Shown here piece by piece: positions 8,832 to 17,085 of a DNA stretch of 64,000 nt (its first letter is position 1; each line of letters begins with the position of its first letter). The stretch is from contig DATMBC010000019.1 of NCBI GenBank assembly GCA_035559435.1, positions 62,001 through 126,000 of the forward strand, in the 5' to 3' direction. The position numbers and the translations under genes are program-made. The stretch is from a bacterium. GTDB lineage: Bacteria > Zixibacteria > MSB-5A5 > WJJR01. Below the pieces are notes generated by a model that ran no database searches, was not told the origin of the DNA, and saw only the letters and a list, made by a program, of their open reading frames with translations.

Positions 8832-9463
8832 TGAATCCGGTCCTGCTGGCGAAAGCCGCCGGCGTTAACTCCATTGATCCTGATGCCTTGGTGCGATTGG
8901 AGCAGTATGCCGATCTGCTGGCCGCGGCCAACCGACGGATCAATCTGATTTCCCGGTCCAGCGAGCTTGAGCAGGAGATCAAGCGGCAGATTGTCATCTC
9001 GCTTCTGCCGCTGCGAGTGGACCGCACCAATCCCTGCCGCTGGATCGACATTGGCTCCGGCGGCGGATTCCCGGTGGTCCCGCTGGCAATCATTGAGACG
9101 GGCGTCGAGTTTATTGCCGTCGAAGCGGTGGCGAAGAAGGCCTACTTTATCGAGCGCACAGCCCAGGAACTTGGCCTCGCCAATCTGCGGGTGATCGCCG
9201 ATGGCATCGAGCGGGTGATAGCGAAAGATCCGCGTCCCGAATGCCAGGTAGTCAGTATCAAAGCCGTGGCGGACTTGCCGCAGAGTCTTGCGTGGGCCGG
9301 GGAGTTGCTCGTCCATGGCGGGCTACTTTTCACATACAAGCCAAGCGATTCGGTCCCCATCGCAACTGTACACAATGAGAAATTCGAACAATTGATGGTT
9401 ATTGATGTTAAAGAAGTCATTGACATCACGAGCCTATCCTTCGTAGTCTACAAGAAACGATGA
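8825..9463 (+). CDS. rsmG: 16S rRNA (guanine(527)-N(7))-methyltransferase RsmG
   Basis: RsmG (GidB) methylates N7 of G527 in 16S rRNA using SAM. The 212-residue product has the SAM-binding motif WIDIGSGGGFPVVPLAI near residue 73, IAVEAVAKKAYF as the next acidic SAM-contact segment, and the family ending FVVYKKR. Length is normal. The start is GTG at 8825, inside the parS palindrome; the usual family N-terminus (LNPVLLAKAAG) fits this start, and no obvious Shine-Dalgarno is present beyond the G-run at 8812-8816. It sits between mnmG and parA on the same strand, a conserved neighbourhood. Confidence 0.95.
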   Translation: MKLNPVLLAKAAGVNSIDPDALVRLEQYADLLAAANRRINLISRSSELEQEIKRQIVISLLPLRVDRTNPCRWIDIGSGGGFPVVPLAIIETGVEFIAVEAVAKKAYFIERTAQELGLANLRVIADGIERVIAKDPRPECQVVSIKAVADLPQSLAWAGELLVHGGLLFTYKPSDSVPIATVHNEKFEQLMVIDVKEVIDITSLSFVVYKKR

Positions 9464-9521
9464 TTGACCACTACGCTGTCAGGCATGGAGTTATAAAGGC
9501 AATTAATCGCAGGGGGAAGCA

Positions 9522-10286
9522 GTGACGGCACGGCGCATCATATCGGTGGCCAACCAGAAGGGCGGGGTGGGCAAGACAACCACTGCTGTCAATCTGGCAA
9601 GTTGTTTGGCGATAAGCGGTAAACGCACATTGCTTGTGGACCTCGATCCGCAGGCCAACTCGACATCATTCCTGGGCATCGACAAGTCAACAGTCACCAC
9701 TTCGACTTATGAAGTGGTCATCAATGGAGTTCCGGTGCGTGAAGCGGCCATCCCCACCGGGGTGGATCGTCTCGACATTCTCCCCTCGGCGATTCGGCTG
9801 GTCGGAGCCGAGGTCGAGATGGTGGAAATGTCCGGACGTGAAAGCCGCCTGAAGGATGCCCTCGCCGACAGCAATCTCCCCTATGAGTTCATCATCATCG
9901 ACTGCCCGCCATCGCTTAACATATTGACGTTGAATGCCTTAGTTGCGTCGGGATCGGTTCTGATTCCGGTGCAGACCGAGTATTTCGCCCTCGAGGGATT
10001 GGGCCTTTTGCTGGACACCATCAACCGGATCAAGGGGTCGCTTAATCCGGAACTGGAGATCGAGGGAGTGCTTTTGACCATGTACGATTCCCGTTTGAAT
10101 CTTTCGCGCCAGGTCGAGGCGGAGGCGCGGAAGTTTTTTGCCGGGAAGGTTTATCAGACGGTGATCCAGCGGAATGTGCGGTTGGCGGAGGCGCCGGGGT
10201 TCGGCAAGCCGATTGTCCTGTACGACATGCTGTCGGCGGGAGCGGAGAATTACGTTTCGTTGGCCAAGGAGGTCATTGCGTCATGA
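9522..10286 (+). CDS. parA: Chromosome-partitioning ATPase ParA (Soj)
   Basis: This is the ParA/Soj P-loop ATPase that works with ParB-parS to segregate the replicated origin region. The 254-residue product has the deviant Walker A motif KGGVGKTTT at residues 13-21, a switch motif in LLVDLDPQANST, and FIIIDCPPSLNILTLNAL containing Walker B. Length is typical of chromosomal Soj proteins without an N-terminal HTH. The GTG start at 9522 is preceded by AGGGGGAAGC. Its stop overlaps the parB start by four bases (ATGA), so the two are translationally coupled. Confidence 0.96.
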   Translation: MTARRIISVANQKGGVGKTTTAVNLASCLAISGKRTLLVDLDPQANSTSFLGIDKSTVTTSTYEVVINGVPVREAAIPTGVDRLDILPSAIRLVGAEVEMVEMSGRESRLKDALADSNLPYEFIIIDCPPSLNILTLNALVASGSVLIPVQTEYFALEGLGLLLDTINRIKGSLNPELEIEGVLLTMYDSRLNLSRQVEAEARKFFAGKVYQTVIQRNVRLAEAPGFGKPIVLYDMLSAGAENYVSLAKEVIAS

Positions 10287-11128
10287 ATCGGGTCGCGTTG
10301 GGACGGGGGTTGGAGGCGTTGATACCGACGGCGCCGGCGGCGGAGAAGCCGGGCGCGGGCGTTGTCACTATACCGATTGATAAGGTTGTTCCCAATCCGC
10401 ATCAGCCGCGCACGCAGCTGGACGGGATCAAGCTGCACGAGCTGGCCGACTCGATCCGTGCGCATGGCGTGCTGCAGCCGATCATCGTCAAGCAGGTCGG
10501 CGAGCACTATCAACTGATCGCCGGCGAGCGTCGCTGGACGGCGGCGAAGACCGCGGGGCTTGTCGAGATTCCCGCGATCATCCCCGAGGCCTCGACCCCC
10601 GAAGCCGAACTTGAATGGGCGCTGATCGAAAACCTCCAGCGCGAGGACTTAAGCGTGCTCGATGAGGCGGCCGGCTACCAGAAGCTCTCGCACTTGTTCG
10701 GCTACACGCAGGAGGAGATCGCCCAACGGGTAGGCAAGGACCGTTCGACGGTGGCCAACACCCTGCGTCTGCTCTCGCTGCCGGAGGCGGTGCGTGAGAA
10801 GATCGGCGGCGGCAAGCTGACCGCGGGGCATGCGCGCGCGCTGTTGGCGCTGCCGTCGGCGGCCGAGCAGATCAAGCTGGCCAACCGTGTGGTCTCCGAG
10901 TCGCTCTCGGTGCGCAAGACCGAGGAAATCGTCTACGGCCGTCCCAAGCGCATGCTCTCGCGGGCGAAGAAACGCTCTCCCGAGCTGGAGGCGGTCGAGC
11001 AGACGCTGCGCCGCCGTCTGGGCGCCACGGTGCACATCCTCGAGTCGAAAAAGCGCGGCCGTATTGTGATCGATTACTATGGCCATGATGATCTCAATCG
11101 CATCCTCGATGTGATGGGCCTGTCGTAG
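10283..11128 (+). CDS. parB: Chromosome-partitioning protein ParB (Spo0J)
   Basis: ParB binds parS and spreads or clamps on DNA as a CTP-dependent switch. The 281-residue product has the conserved N-terminal region with NPHQPRT and the box II motif GERRW near residue 82 (CTP/arginine patch), then a helix-turn-helix (GYTQEEIAQRVGKDRSTVA) that reads parS, and a C-terminal dimerisation region. It overlaps the end of parA by four bases. Two matching parS sites occur 1.5 kb upstream. A strong terminator follows 44 bases after the stop. Confidence 0.96.
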   Translation: MNRVALGRGLEALIPTAPAAEKPGAGVVTIPIDKVVPNPHQPRTQLDGIKLHELADSIRAHGVLQPIIVKQVGEHYQLIAGERRWTAAKTAGLVEIPAIIPEASTPEAELEWALIENLQREDLSVLDEAAGYQKLSHLFGYTQEEIAQRVGKDRSTVANTLRLLSLPEAVREKIGGGKLTAGHARALLALPSAAEQIKLANRVVSESLSVRKTEEIVYGRPKRMLSRAKKRSPELEAVEQTLRRRLGATVHILESKKRGRIVIDYYGHDDLNRILDVMGLS

Positions 11129-11171
11129 ACCGTCCGTCGTACGTCACTGGACAGTGTATCCAAATGCGCGA

Positions 11172-11201
11172 CGCCCGGAGCCGATTGGCTCCGGGCGTTT
11201 T
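11172..11201 (+). terminator. Rho-independent terminator after parB
   Basis: A perfect 11-bp stem (CGCCCGGAGCC / GGCTCCGGGCG) with GATT loop at 11172-11197 is followed by TTTT. It separates the parAB operon from the convergent minus-strand gene ending at 11231. Confidence 0.9.
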
Positions 11202-11230
11202 GTGTCGGTTGGCCGGTCGGTGCGCGGAAC

Positions 11231-12082
11231 TCAGCGCCGGTCGCCGGCCAGGACATCCCCGCCGTTGCGGGCGCGTTCGCGCACACGGTCCAGCGGCAGG
11301 GGTTGCCAGCGGTCGGTGGTGATCGAGTTGCCGAGCAGGTAACCGGTCAGGCCGCCGATGATCGCCCCGGCGAAGGCATCAAAGGCGCGTTTGGTCTCCT
11401 TGGACATCGACAGATCGTCTTCCTCGCCGGAGCCCATGGCATAGCCGAAGGCGGCGCCCAGGATCACGCCGGAGAGGAATCCCACTTCGCCATGGCGGCG
11501 GAAGCGGGTGCTGATGTCGAGGGCATCGATCGAGTCGAAGGCGAAGCGGTTGACCAGGCCCGGGGTGCGGGCATCCAGCAGTTCGATCTGGCTGCCGGTC
11601 ATCGACAGGAGGATGCCGACCGCCGATTTCTGCGGAGCGGAACGTCCCAGCCGCACGCGGGTGCCGGCGGCGACGGTGGGCAGGCCGGCGGTGCTCAAAC
11701 GCACCGGCGCGCAGTAGATCTCGCCGGAGGGCGCCATGCGCAGAAAGGGACTGCGCGGGGAGATTTCGTTCTCGCCGGGAAACTGAAACGAGAGAGATTT
11801 CTGCGTCGAAAACAACTCGCGGGTCAGGACATCATACGGCCCGAGATGGATCTGAAACCTCCCATGCACGACCGGTAACTGCACCGTGTCGACCTTGAGG
11901 ATCGGAGTGCTGCCGCCGTTCCACAGCCGCACGGTCACCGAATAAACGCCATCGTAGGTGGGCTGGCCTCCCGGGCCCGTTAAGGTGCCTTCCACGTGAA
12001 TCTTAACCGGTCCGGCGAGAGCCTCGGTGGCGACGAAAGCGACGATCGCGAGCGCCCAGCGAACAAGCCTTGGTGAGTTCAT
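11231..12082 (-). CDS. Exported protein with a shared secreted N-terminal module and a C-terminal glycine zipper
   Basis: The 283-residue product starts at ATG 12082, directly after AGGGAGGGG; a longer frame to a TTG at 12160 has no such site. The N-terminus is a signal peptide (MNSPRLVRWALAIVAFVATEALA) followed by VKIHVEGTLTGPGGQP, which resembles the opening module of the partial protein at 1-676. The middle is beta-rich. The C-terminal third contains glycine-zipper-like hydrophobic segments (FLSGVILGAAFGYAMGSG and AGAIIGGLTGYLLGN) separated by a short charged linker, suggesting membrane association. It lies downstream of the rRNA methyltransferase gene on the same strand (117-base gap). 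No specific function can be given. Confidence 0.75.
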   Translation of the reverse strand: MNSPRLVRWALAIVAFVATEALAGPVKIHVEGTLTGPGGQPTYDGVYSVTVRLWNGGSTPILKVDTVQLPVVHGRFQIHLGPYDVLTRELFSTQKSLSFQFPGENEISPRSPFLRMAPSGEIYCAPVRLSTAGLPTVAAGTRVRLGRSAPQKSAVGILLSMTGSQIELLDARTPGLVNRFAFDSIDALDISTRFRRHGEVGFLSGVILGAAFGYAMGSGEEDDLSMSKETKRAFDAFAGAIIGGLTGYLLGNSITTDRWQPLPLDRVRERARNGGDVLAGDRR

Positions 12083-12199
12083 GGCCCCTCCCTGGTGTAT
12101 GGATCGACTTTCACAGGATATACGAAAGCCAAAAGGCGAATGCCGCGTCGGATCGCGCAAAACTCTGACAATTAGGTCGGACCGAAATGGTCGGGAATA

Positions 12200-13396
12200 T
12201 CAGTCGACGCGGGCGATGAGGCCCTTGAGATACTCCGATTCGGGGAATGAGATCAGTAGCGGGTGATCCTCGCCCTGCCCCAATTGTTCGAGGATGCGGA
12301 CCGACCGTCCCGCATCGGTGGACGCCCAGGCGACCGCCTCCTGAAACGCGGCCCGTGTCACCGTGCCGGAGCAAGAGAAACTGGCGAGGATGCCGCCCGG
12401 GGTCAGAAGCTTTAAGGCCAAGAGGTTCAAATCCTTATACGCGCGAAGCGCCTTGGTGACCTGCGTCTGCGCCGCCGCCAGCTTGGGAGGATCGAGGACG
12501 ATCAAATCGAATTGGCGTGCCTGATCACGGAACTTGCGCAGCACCTCGAAGACGTTGCCGCAAATTGTCTCGACCGAATGCGCCTTCTCCCCCAGCGCGG
12601 AGACATTGGCCGTCAGCATCTGCAGGGCGGGCGCGGAGGAGTCGACGCAGGTGGCCGCGGCGGCGCCGGCGGCAAGCGCCGGGACGGTGAACCCGCCGGT
12701 GTAGCAGAAACAGTCGAGGATCGCGCGTCCTGAGGCATGGCGGGCAACGCGGGCGCGGTTGGTGCGTTGGTCGAGATAGAATCCGGTTTTCTGTCCCGAA
12801 CGGAAATCGACCCGGTAGCTGAAACCGTTCTCGCGAATCGCGATCGACTCCGATGGCGCCTCTCCCCTGAGCGCGCCGGAGGCGGGCGGCAGGCCTTCGA
12901 CCTGACGGATCTCGTTGTCGCTTTGGTCGAGAATCGCCCGCGGGCGAAGGAGAGCGGCCAGGGCCTCGACGATAACGGGACGGGCGCGTTCGATGCCGGC
13001 GGTGAGGAACTGACAAACCAGAATGTCATCGTAGCGATCGACGATCAGCCCCGGCAGGCCATCGGCCTCGGCGTAGACCAGGCGGTAGGCGTTGGTGTCA
13101 TCGGACCGGGCCAGGGCGGAACGTCGCGCCACCGACTCGGCAATCATCCGTCCCCACCAGGCGTCATCGATCGTTGCCGCCGGGTCCCAGGCCAGGAGTC
13201 GCACGACAATCTGCGAGTGGGGGTTGTAGTACCCAACGGCGAGGGGCTCGCCATTTGCGGCGCGGACTTGTACCATATCCCCCGGCTCGGCCTGGCCGCG
13301 CAGTCCGGCGATCGCTCCGGAGAAGATCCACGGATGGCGGTGGCGGACCGGTTTGTCCCGTCCGGGTTTGAGCGTCAAATCGGCAACGGCGGTCAT
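12200..13396 (-). CDS. Class I SAM-dependent rRNA methyltransferase, RlmI-like (PUA + methyltransferase)
   Basis: The 398-residue product has the architecture of RlmI/YccW-type 23S rRNA m5C methyltransferases: an N-terminal PUA domain (about 1-80; HPWIFSGAIAGLRG, GDMVQVRAANGEPLAVGYYN), an EEHD-like middle region ending with GQKTGFYLDQRTNR, and a Rossmann methyltransferase with SAM motif ILDCFCYTGGFTVPAL near residue 228 and the catalytic motif DLIVLDPPK near residue 300. Length matches the family (about 390-400). The start at ATG 13396 gives the normal PUA beginning. It is divergent from the MBL-fold gene at 13465. Whether the target is exactly C1962 of 23S rRNA is inferred from family membership. 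Confidence 0.88.
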   Translation of the reverse strand: MTAVADLTLKPGRDKPVRHRHPWIFSGAIAGLRGQAEPGDMVQVRAANGEPLAVGYYNPHSQIVVRLLAWDPAATIDDAWWGRMIAESVARRSALARSDDTNAYRLVYAEADGLPGLIVDRYDDILVCQFLTAGIERARPVIVEALAALLRPRAILDQSDNEIRQVEGLPPASGALRGEAPSESIAIRENGFSYRVDFRSGQKTGFYLDQRTNRARVARHASGRAILDCFCYTGGFTVPALAAGAAAATCVDSSAPALQMLTANVSALGEKAHSVETICGNVFEVLRKFRDQARQFDLIVLDPPKLAAAQTQVTKALRAYKDLNLLALKLLTPGGILASFSCSGTVTRAAFQEAVAWASTDAGRSVRILEQLGQGEDHPLLISFPESEYLKGLIARVD

Positions 13397-13464
13397 GGCC
13401 GCCGGAATAAACGGACCAATGCCGGCGGGCCAAAGCCCGTTGTTGCGCCCAGCGGAACCTCGCG

Positions 13465-14121
13465 ATGATCATCGACAAAGTCACCGTCAGTCCGCTTCTG
13501 GAGAATTGCTACATCGTCGGCGACGAAACCACCGGCCAGGGGATTGTGATCGACCCCGGCGACGAGGCCGAACGCATCCTGCGCAAAGTGGCCGAGTTGG
13601 GACTGGCGATCGACAAGATCGTCAACACCCACGCGCACGTTGACCACGTCGCCGCGGTGCAGGCACTCAAGGAGGCGCTGGGAGCGAAGTTTTACCTGCA
13701 CCCGGCGGAGACCATGCATTTTGCGCGGTTGGTCGAGAGCGCGGCGTTGTTTGGCATCTTCGGGGCGAAGGTGCCGGAGGTTGATGTCGAGCTGGCCCAC
13801 GGCGACATCATCCCGGTCGGGTCGTTGTCGTTGCGGGTGGCGCACACACCGGGGCACACCCCCGGCCACTGCCTGTTGGTCTTTCCCGGCGATGTCTTCT
13901 GCGGCGATCTGATCTTTTCCGGTTCGATCGGTCGGACCGATTTTCCCGGCGGCGATTACGCCACGATCGTGCGCTCGCTGGAGACCGAAATCCTCACCCT
14001 GCCGCCCGAGACGCGCCTGCATCCGGGGCATGGTCCGGGCACCACGGTGGCGATCGAGAGGGACTTCAATCCGTTTCTGCGCGGTCTGTCGGCGAAGCCG
14101 GCGGCGCCGCCTACTTCATGA
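13465..14121 (+). CDS. MBL-fold metallo-hydrolase (glyoxalase II-like)
   Basis: The 218-residue cytoplasmic protein has the metallo-beta-lactamase metal site: THAHVDH near residue 53, HTPGHTPGH near residue 131, the acidic bridging residue in GDVFCGDLIF, and HPGHGPGT near the end. These are diagnostic of the glyoxalase II/YcbL subfamily, thioester hydrolases that bind two metal ions. The ATG at 13465 has a weak ribosome-binding site. Its 3' end overlaps the convergent gene at 14111 by 11 bases. The physiological substrate is unknown. Confidence 0.9.
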   Translation: MIIDKVTVSPLLENCYIVGDETTGQGIVIDPGDEAERILRKVAELGLAIDKIVNTHAHVDHVAAVQALKEALGAKFYLHPAETMHFARLVESAALFGIFGAKVPEVDVELAHGDIIPVGSLSLRVAHTPGHTPGHCLLVFPGDVFCGDLIFSGSIGRTDFPGGDYATIVRSLETEILTLPPETRLHPGHGPGTTVAIERDFNPFLRGLSAKPAAPPTS

Positions 14122-15760
14122 GCACCATCTTGCGCGCCAGCTTCCCGGCCGGTGTGCGCAGTTGATAGAGATAGACGCCGCTGCCCACCGCCCCTCCGCG
14201 GTCATCGACGCCATCCCATTCGAAGGCGTAGGAGCCCGGCGCGAGGCCGGTCTCGCGGTGGCTGAGCACGGTCTGGCCGAGGAGATTGTAGATCGATAGT
14301 TCGGCGTCGCCGCCGGTTTCCAGGTCGAAGCGGATGGTGGTGGCGGCGTTGAACGGGTTGGGGCTGTTCTGGTGGAGCGCGAAGTCGCGCGGCGGATCAT
14401 TGGTCACCGGTTCGAAGACCGCGGCGCTGACCGGCTCGTAGGCGATGATCACGATGTCTAGGTTGGTCTCCGGTTCGCCCGGTGGATTGCCATAGCCGGC
14501 GACATAGACATGGTCCTCGGCTTCCACGCAAATCCGGGTGGCGCGATCATACCCGCCCGCATCGCGTGTCATCTCCCAGACCTTGGCGCCGGTGGCGCCG
14601 TTGAACTTCATGGTGAGACAGTCGTAGTCCGTCGTCCCCGCGCCGTGACCGGTGATGTACATGTTGCCGGCGGCGTCCAGCGCCATGGCATAGGCCTCTT
14701 CGTATCCGTTCCGTCCGGAGGGCGACACCCAGAGCGAATCCCCGTCGGCGCTGAGCTTGTAAAAGCTGAAATCGAATCCCGTGGCCCATCCGCTTGAGTG
14801 CGCGCCGACACAGACATTGCCCGCGGGATCAAGCGCGATGCCGGCGGTGTTGTGGATTGAGCTCGATCCGACGCCGCAGGTCCAATCCCAGAGCAACGAT
14901 CCGTTGGGATCGTATTTGAGGATGACCAGGTCGGAATTCCCGGTGGAGTCCTTGATCTTGCCGGTCACATAGGCGTTGCCGGCGTTGTCGACGGCGATAT
15001 CGATGCCTTCGTCGTAGCGGTGCAGCGGGCCGTCGTAGGCGCGTCCCCAGAGCGTGTCGCCGTCGGCGCTGAACTTCACGACGAGGATGTCGTCGAGGTT
15101 GCCCGTGGACTTGGTGGCGGTGCCGGCGATGTAGACGCTGCCATCAGAGCCGCAGGCCACGCTCTGCGCGTTGCCGCCGGTGGCGCCGGTCCAGCGGTAG
15201 AAGGTCGCCCAGAGCGAATCCCCGGTCTGCGGATCAACTTTCATTACGACGGAGTGGTATCCGCTACTGTAACCCAAGGCGGAGATGATGATGTTACCCG
15301 CCGGATCAAAGGTCATTTCGCGGGGTGCCATCTGATTTACGTTGTGGGGCCGTGCCCATTCGACCGTACCGGACGGAGTGGTTTTGCAGATCAGGAGCCC
15401 CGACCCGAACACGCCCTTGGCTGTTGTCCAACCGGAGACATAGCAGTTGCCGGCATCATCGGCGACCATGGCCATGGCGTAGTCGGAGGAGTCACCGGGG
15501 CCATTGACTGGGATCTCCCAGGCCACTCCCCCGCCCGGATTGTATTTGCCGACAAGGAAGTCCCAGTCAGCCGCGCCCGTGCTGCCGCCGGCAACGTAGC
15601 AGTTGCCGCCGGCGTCGACACCGATACCGCGGGCTTCGTTGTCATTATCGCCGGGGCCGGGATAGATGTGCCACCAGTCTTCCTGCACCTGGGCGTGGAG
15701 ATTGCCGGCGCTCAGAACGAGCGCGACCACTACGGTCAGCCAGAACCGGGAACGTGACAT
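14111..15760 (-). CDS. Secreted SBBP-repeat beta-propeller protein with C-terminal sorting/FlgD-Ig domain
   Basis: The 549-residue product starts at ATG 15760 (CGGAGG upstream); an in-frame start seven codons earlier is less likely. After a signal peptide (ending NLHAQ) come repeated beta-propeller blades with the pattern DxAGNxYVxG, for example DDAGNCYVSG, DNAGNAYVTG and DAAGNMYITG. The last 90 residues (HQNSPNPFNAATTIRFDL, then IYNLLGQTV and GSGVYLYQLRTPAGK) form a typical type IX-secretion-like/FlgD-Ig C-terminal domain, used in FCB bacteria for export across the outer membrane and surface attachment. The stop overlaps the convergent MBL gene. Substrate or ligand unknown. Confidence 0.85.
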   Translation of the reverse strand: MSRSRFWLTVVVALVLSAGNLHAQVQEDWWHIYPGPGDNDNEARGIGVDAGGNCYVAGGSTGAADWDFLVGKYNPGGGVAWEIPVNGPGDSSDYAMAMVADDAGNCYVSGWTTAKGVFGSGLLICKTTPSGTVEWARPHNVNQMAPREMTFDPAGNIIISALGYSSGYHSVVMKVDPQTGDSLWATFYRWTGATGGNAQSVACGSDGSVYIAGTATKSTGNLDDILVVKFSADGDTLWGRAYDGPLHRYDEGIDIAVDNAGNAYVTGKIKDSTGNSDLVILKYDPNGSLLWDWTCGVGSSSIHNTAGIALDPAGNVCVGAHSSGWATGFDFSFYKLSADGDSLWVSPSGRNGYEEAYAMALDAAGNMYITGHGAGTTDYDCLTMKFNGATGAKVWEMTRDAGGYDRATRICVEAEDHVYVAGYGNPPGEPETNLDIVIIAYEPVSAAVFEPVTNDPPRDFALHQNSPNPFNAATTIRFDLETGGDAELSIYNLLGQTVLSHRETGLAPGSYAFEWDGVDDRGGAVGSGVYLYQLRTPAGKLARKMVLMK

Positions 15761-16336
15761 TGCCGCCTCCGAGGTTGTCAAAGCAAGAAAGCGTTGGCAC
15801 CGTCACACCCCCTCGGGCATGAGCGGCCGGGTCGGAAATGGCCCTACGACAACTGCTGGTTAGACATGCGCGCCCGGACTGTCAAGCCGACAGGGCATAT
15901 AGAGAATCAGGGGATGATGTTTTTGACGTCTGCTAAGACCAGAGGAATACAAGAGTTATGGCCTCTGCTTTTCGGGAAAAGCCACGCCTACGCAAGAGGC
16001 AGGGCACTGCTTGGCGACTTCAGCCATGCCCGTCGCCATGGGCGCCGGTGAGCAGACACCATATTTTGTTCTGCTCCATGCGTACACCCACTAAATCCTG
16101 TAGCAAAGTCTTGATTAAGGCGGTTTTTGTTGGGACTGTACGCTAACATATATAGGGCGAGGGGGTTCGGCGGCTCATTAAATGGCATGGAGAGTCGCTG
16201 GCGATTTGTGTAGTTTCGCCAACCACGCTGCGCTGACAAAGAGCGGACAATTCGCCGGCGGCGCACGAGAAACGACGGAACATGCGGATTCTCTTGGTGT
16301 TGTCAGGGGTGGAGCGTCGCCGGACGGGGTCTGCCC
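15761..16336. other. Intergenic region upstream of the sigma factor gene, no gene seen
   Basis: This 576-base stretch separates the minus-strand propeller gene from the plus-strand sigma factor gene. Open frames in it are short, without ribosome-binding sites or recognisable motifs. Base composition is more AT-rich around 15900-16160. TATATA at 16149-16154 with TTGTTG sixteen bases before it could be a promoter but is weak. No RNA gene was recognised. Confidence 0.6.
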
Positions 16337-16903
16337 GTGGGTGATCGCTCACAGTTTGAGGCCCTGATCAAGGGGCACCTTGATGCGCTGTACCGGACGG
16401 CGTTGCGGATGACGAAGAACGCCGCCGACGCCGAAGACCTGGTCCAGGAGACGGCGCTCAAAGCCTACCGGTACTTTGACCGGTTTGAGGAAGGTTCCAA
16501 CATCCGGGCGTGGTTGTTCAAGATCCTGACCAACCTGTTTATCAACCGCTACCGGAAGGAATCGAAGGCGCCGACCCAGGTCGATTTTGATGATGTCGAG
16601 GACTTCCAACTGTATGGACGCATGGTCGAGGGCGGGATGGTCACGCCCGGGCAGACGCCCGAGCGGGAATTGTTCAACCGCGTCCTCGGCGAGGATATCG
16701 AGAAGGCCATCGAATCGCTGCCGGAGGATTTCCGGCTGGTGGTGGTGATGGCGTTTGTGGAAGGGCTGTCGTACGAGGAGATCGCGCTGGCGCTGAATGT
16801 GCCGATGGGAACGGTGAAGTCGCGGTTGTTCCGCGGGCGGAAACTGCTCCAGAAGGCGCTTCTGTCCCAGGCGCAGAAGGCGGGAGTGGTCGGGCCGAAG
16901 TAG
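16337..16903 (+). CDS. RNA polymerase sigma factor, ECF (sigma-E/RpoE-like)
   Basis: The 188-residue product is a group 4 sigma factor. Region 2 (about 10-75) shows [21 protein letters not shown] and [19 protein letters not shown]; region 4 (about 120-180) shows [20 protein letters not shown] and a helix-turn-helix [20 protein letters not shown] for the -35 element. There is no region 1.1 or 3. Start GTG 16337 gives the expected short lead-in to region 2. The next gene (17086) encodes a zinc-finger membrane protein, the usual arrangement for an ECF sigma factor and its anti-sigma factor. The regulon cannot be told from the window; the giant gene downstream is a possible target. Confidence 0.93.
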   Translation: MGDRSQFEALIKGHLDALYRTALRMTKNAADAEDLVQETALKAYRYFDRFEEGSNIRAWLFKILTNLFINRYRKESKAPTQVDFDDVEDFQLYGRMVEGGMVTPGQTPERELFNRVLGEDIEKAIESLPEDFRLVVVMAFVEGLSYEEIALALNVPMGTVKSRLFRGRKLLQKALLSQAQKAGVVGPK

Positions 16904-17085
16904 ACGGATCGCTTCGGGCCAACGCGCACTGGCGAACGGTTCCGACAACGGCAGAGCGCCCGACGATGACGGCCGCGGGAGGACGGCGGCCGCGACGATG
17001 TCAATGAGCGCCGGCTTGGCCTGGGTGGGGCGAAGGCGGCATGGTGTGAGAAACGGTGTGATGAGCAACGCTTGTGAGATGACGC

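Noticed and set aside
11988-12003. CCTTCCACGTGAATCT, a possible third parS
   Set aside because: It matches the consensus at about 12 of 16 positions, has changes at both ends and lies inside the coding region of 11231-12082. Too weak to report as a site.
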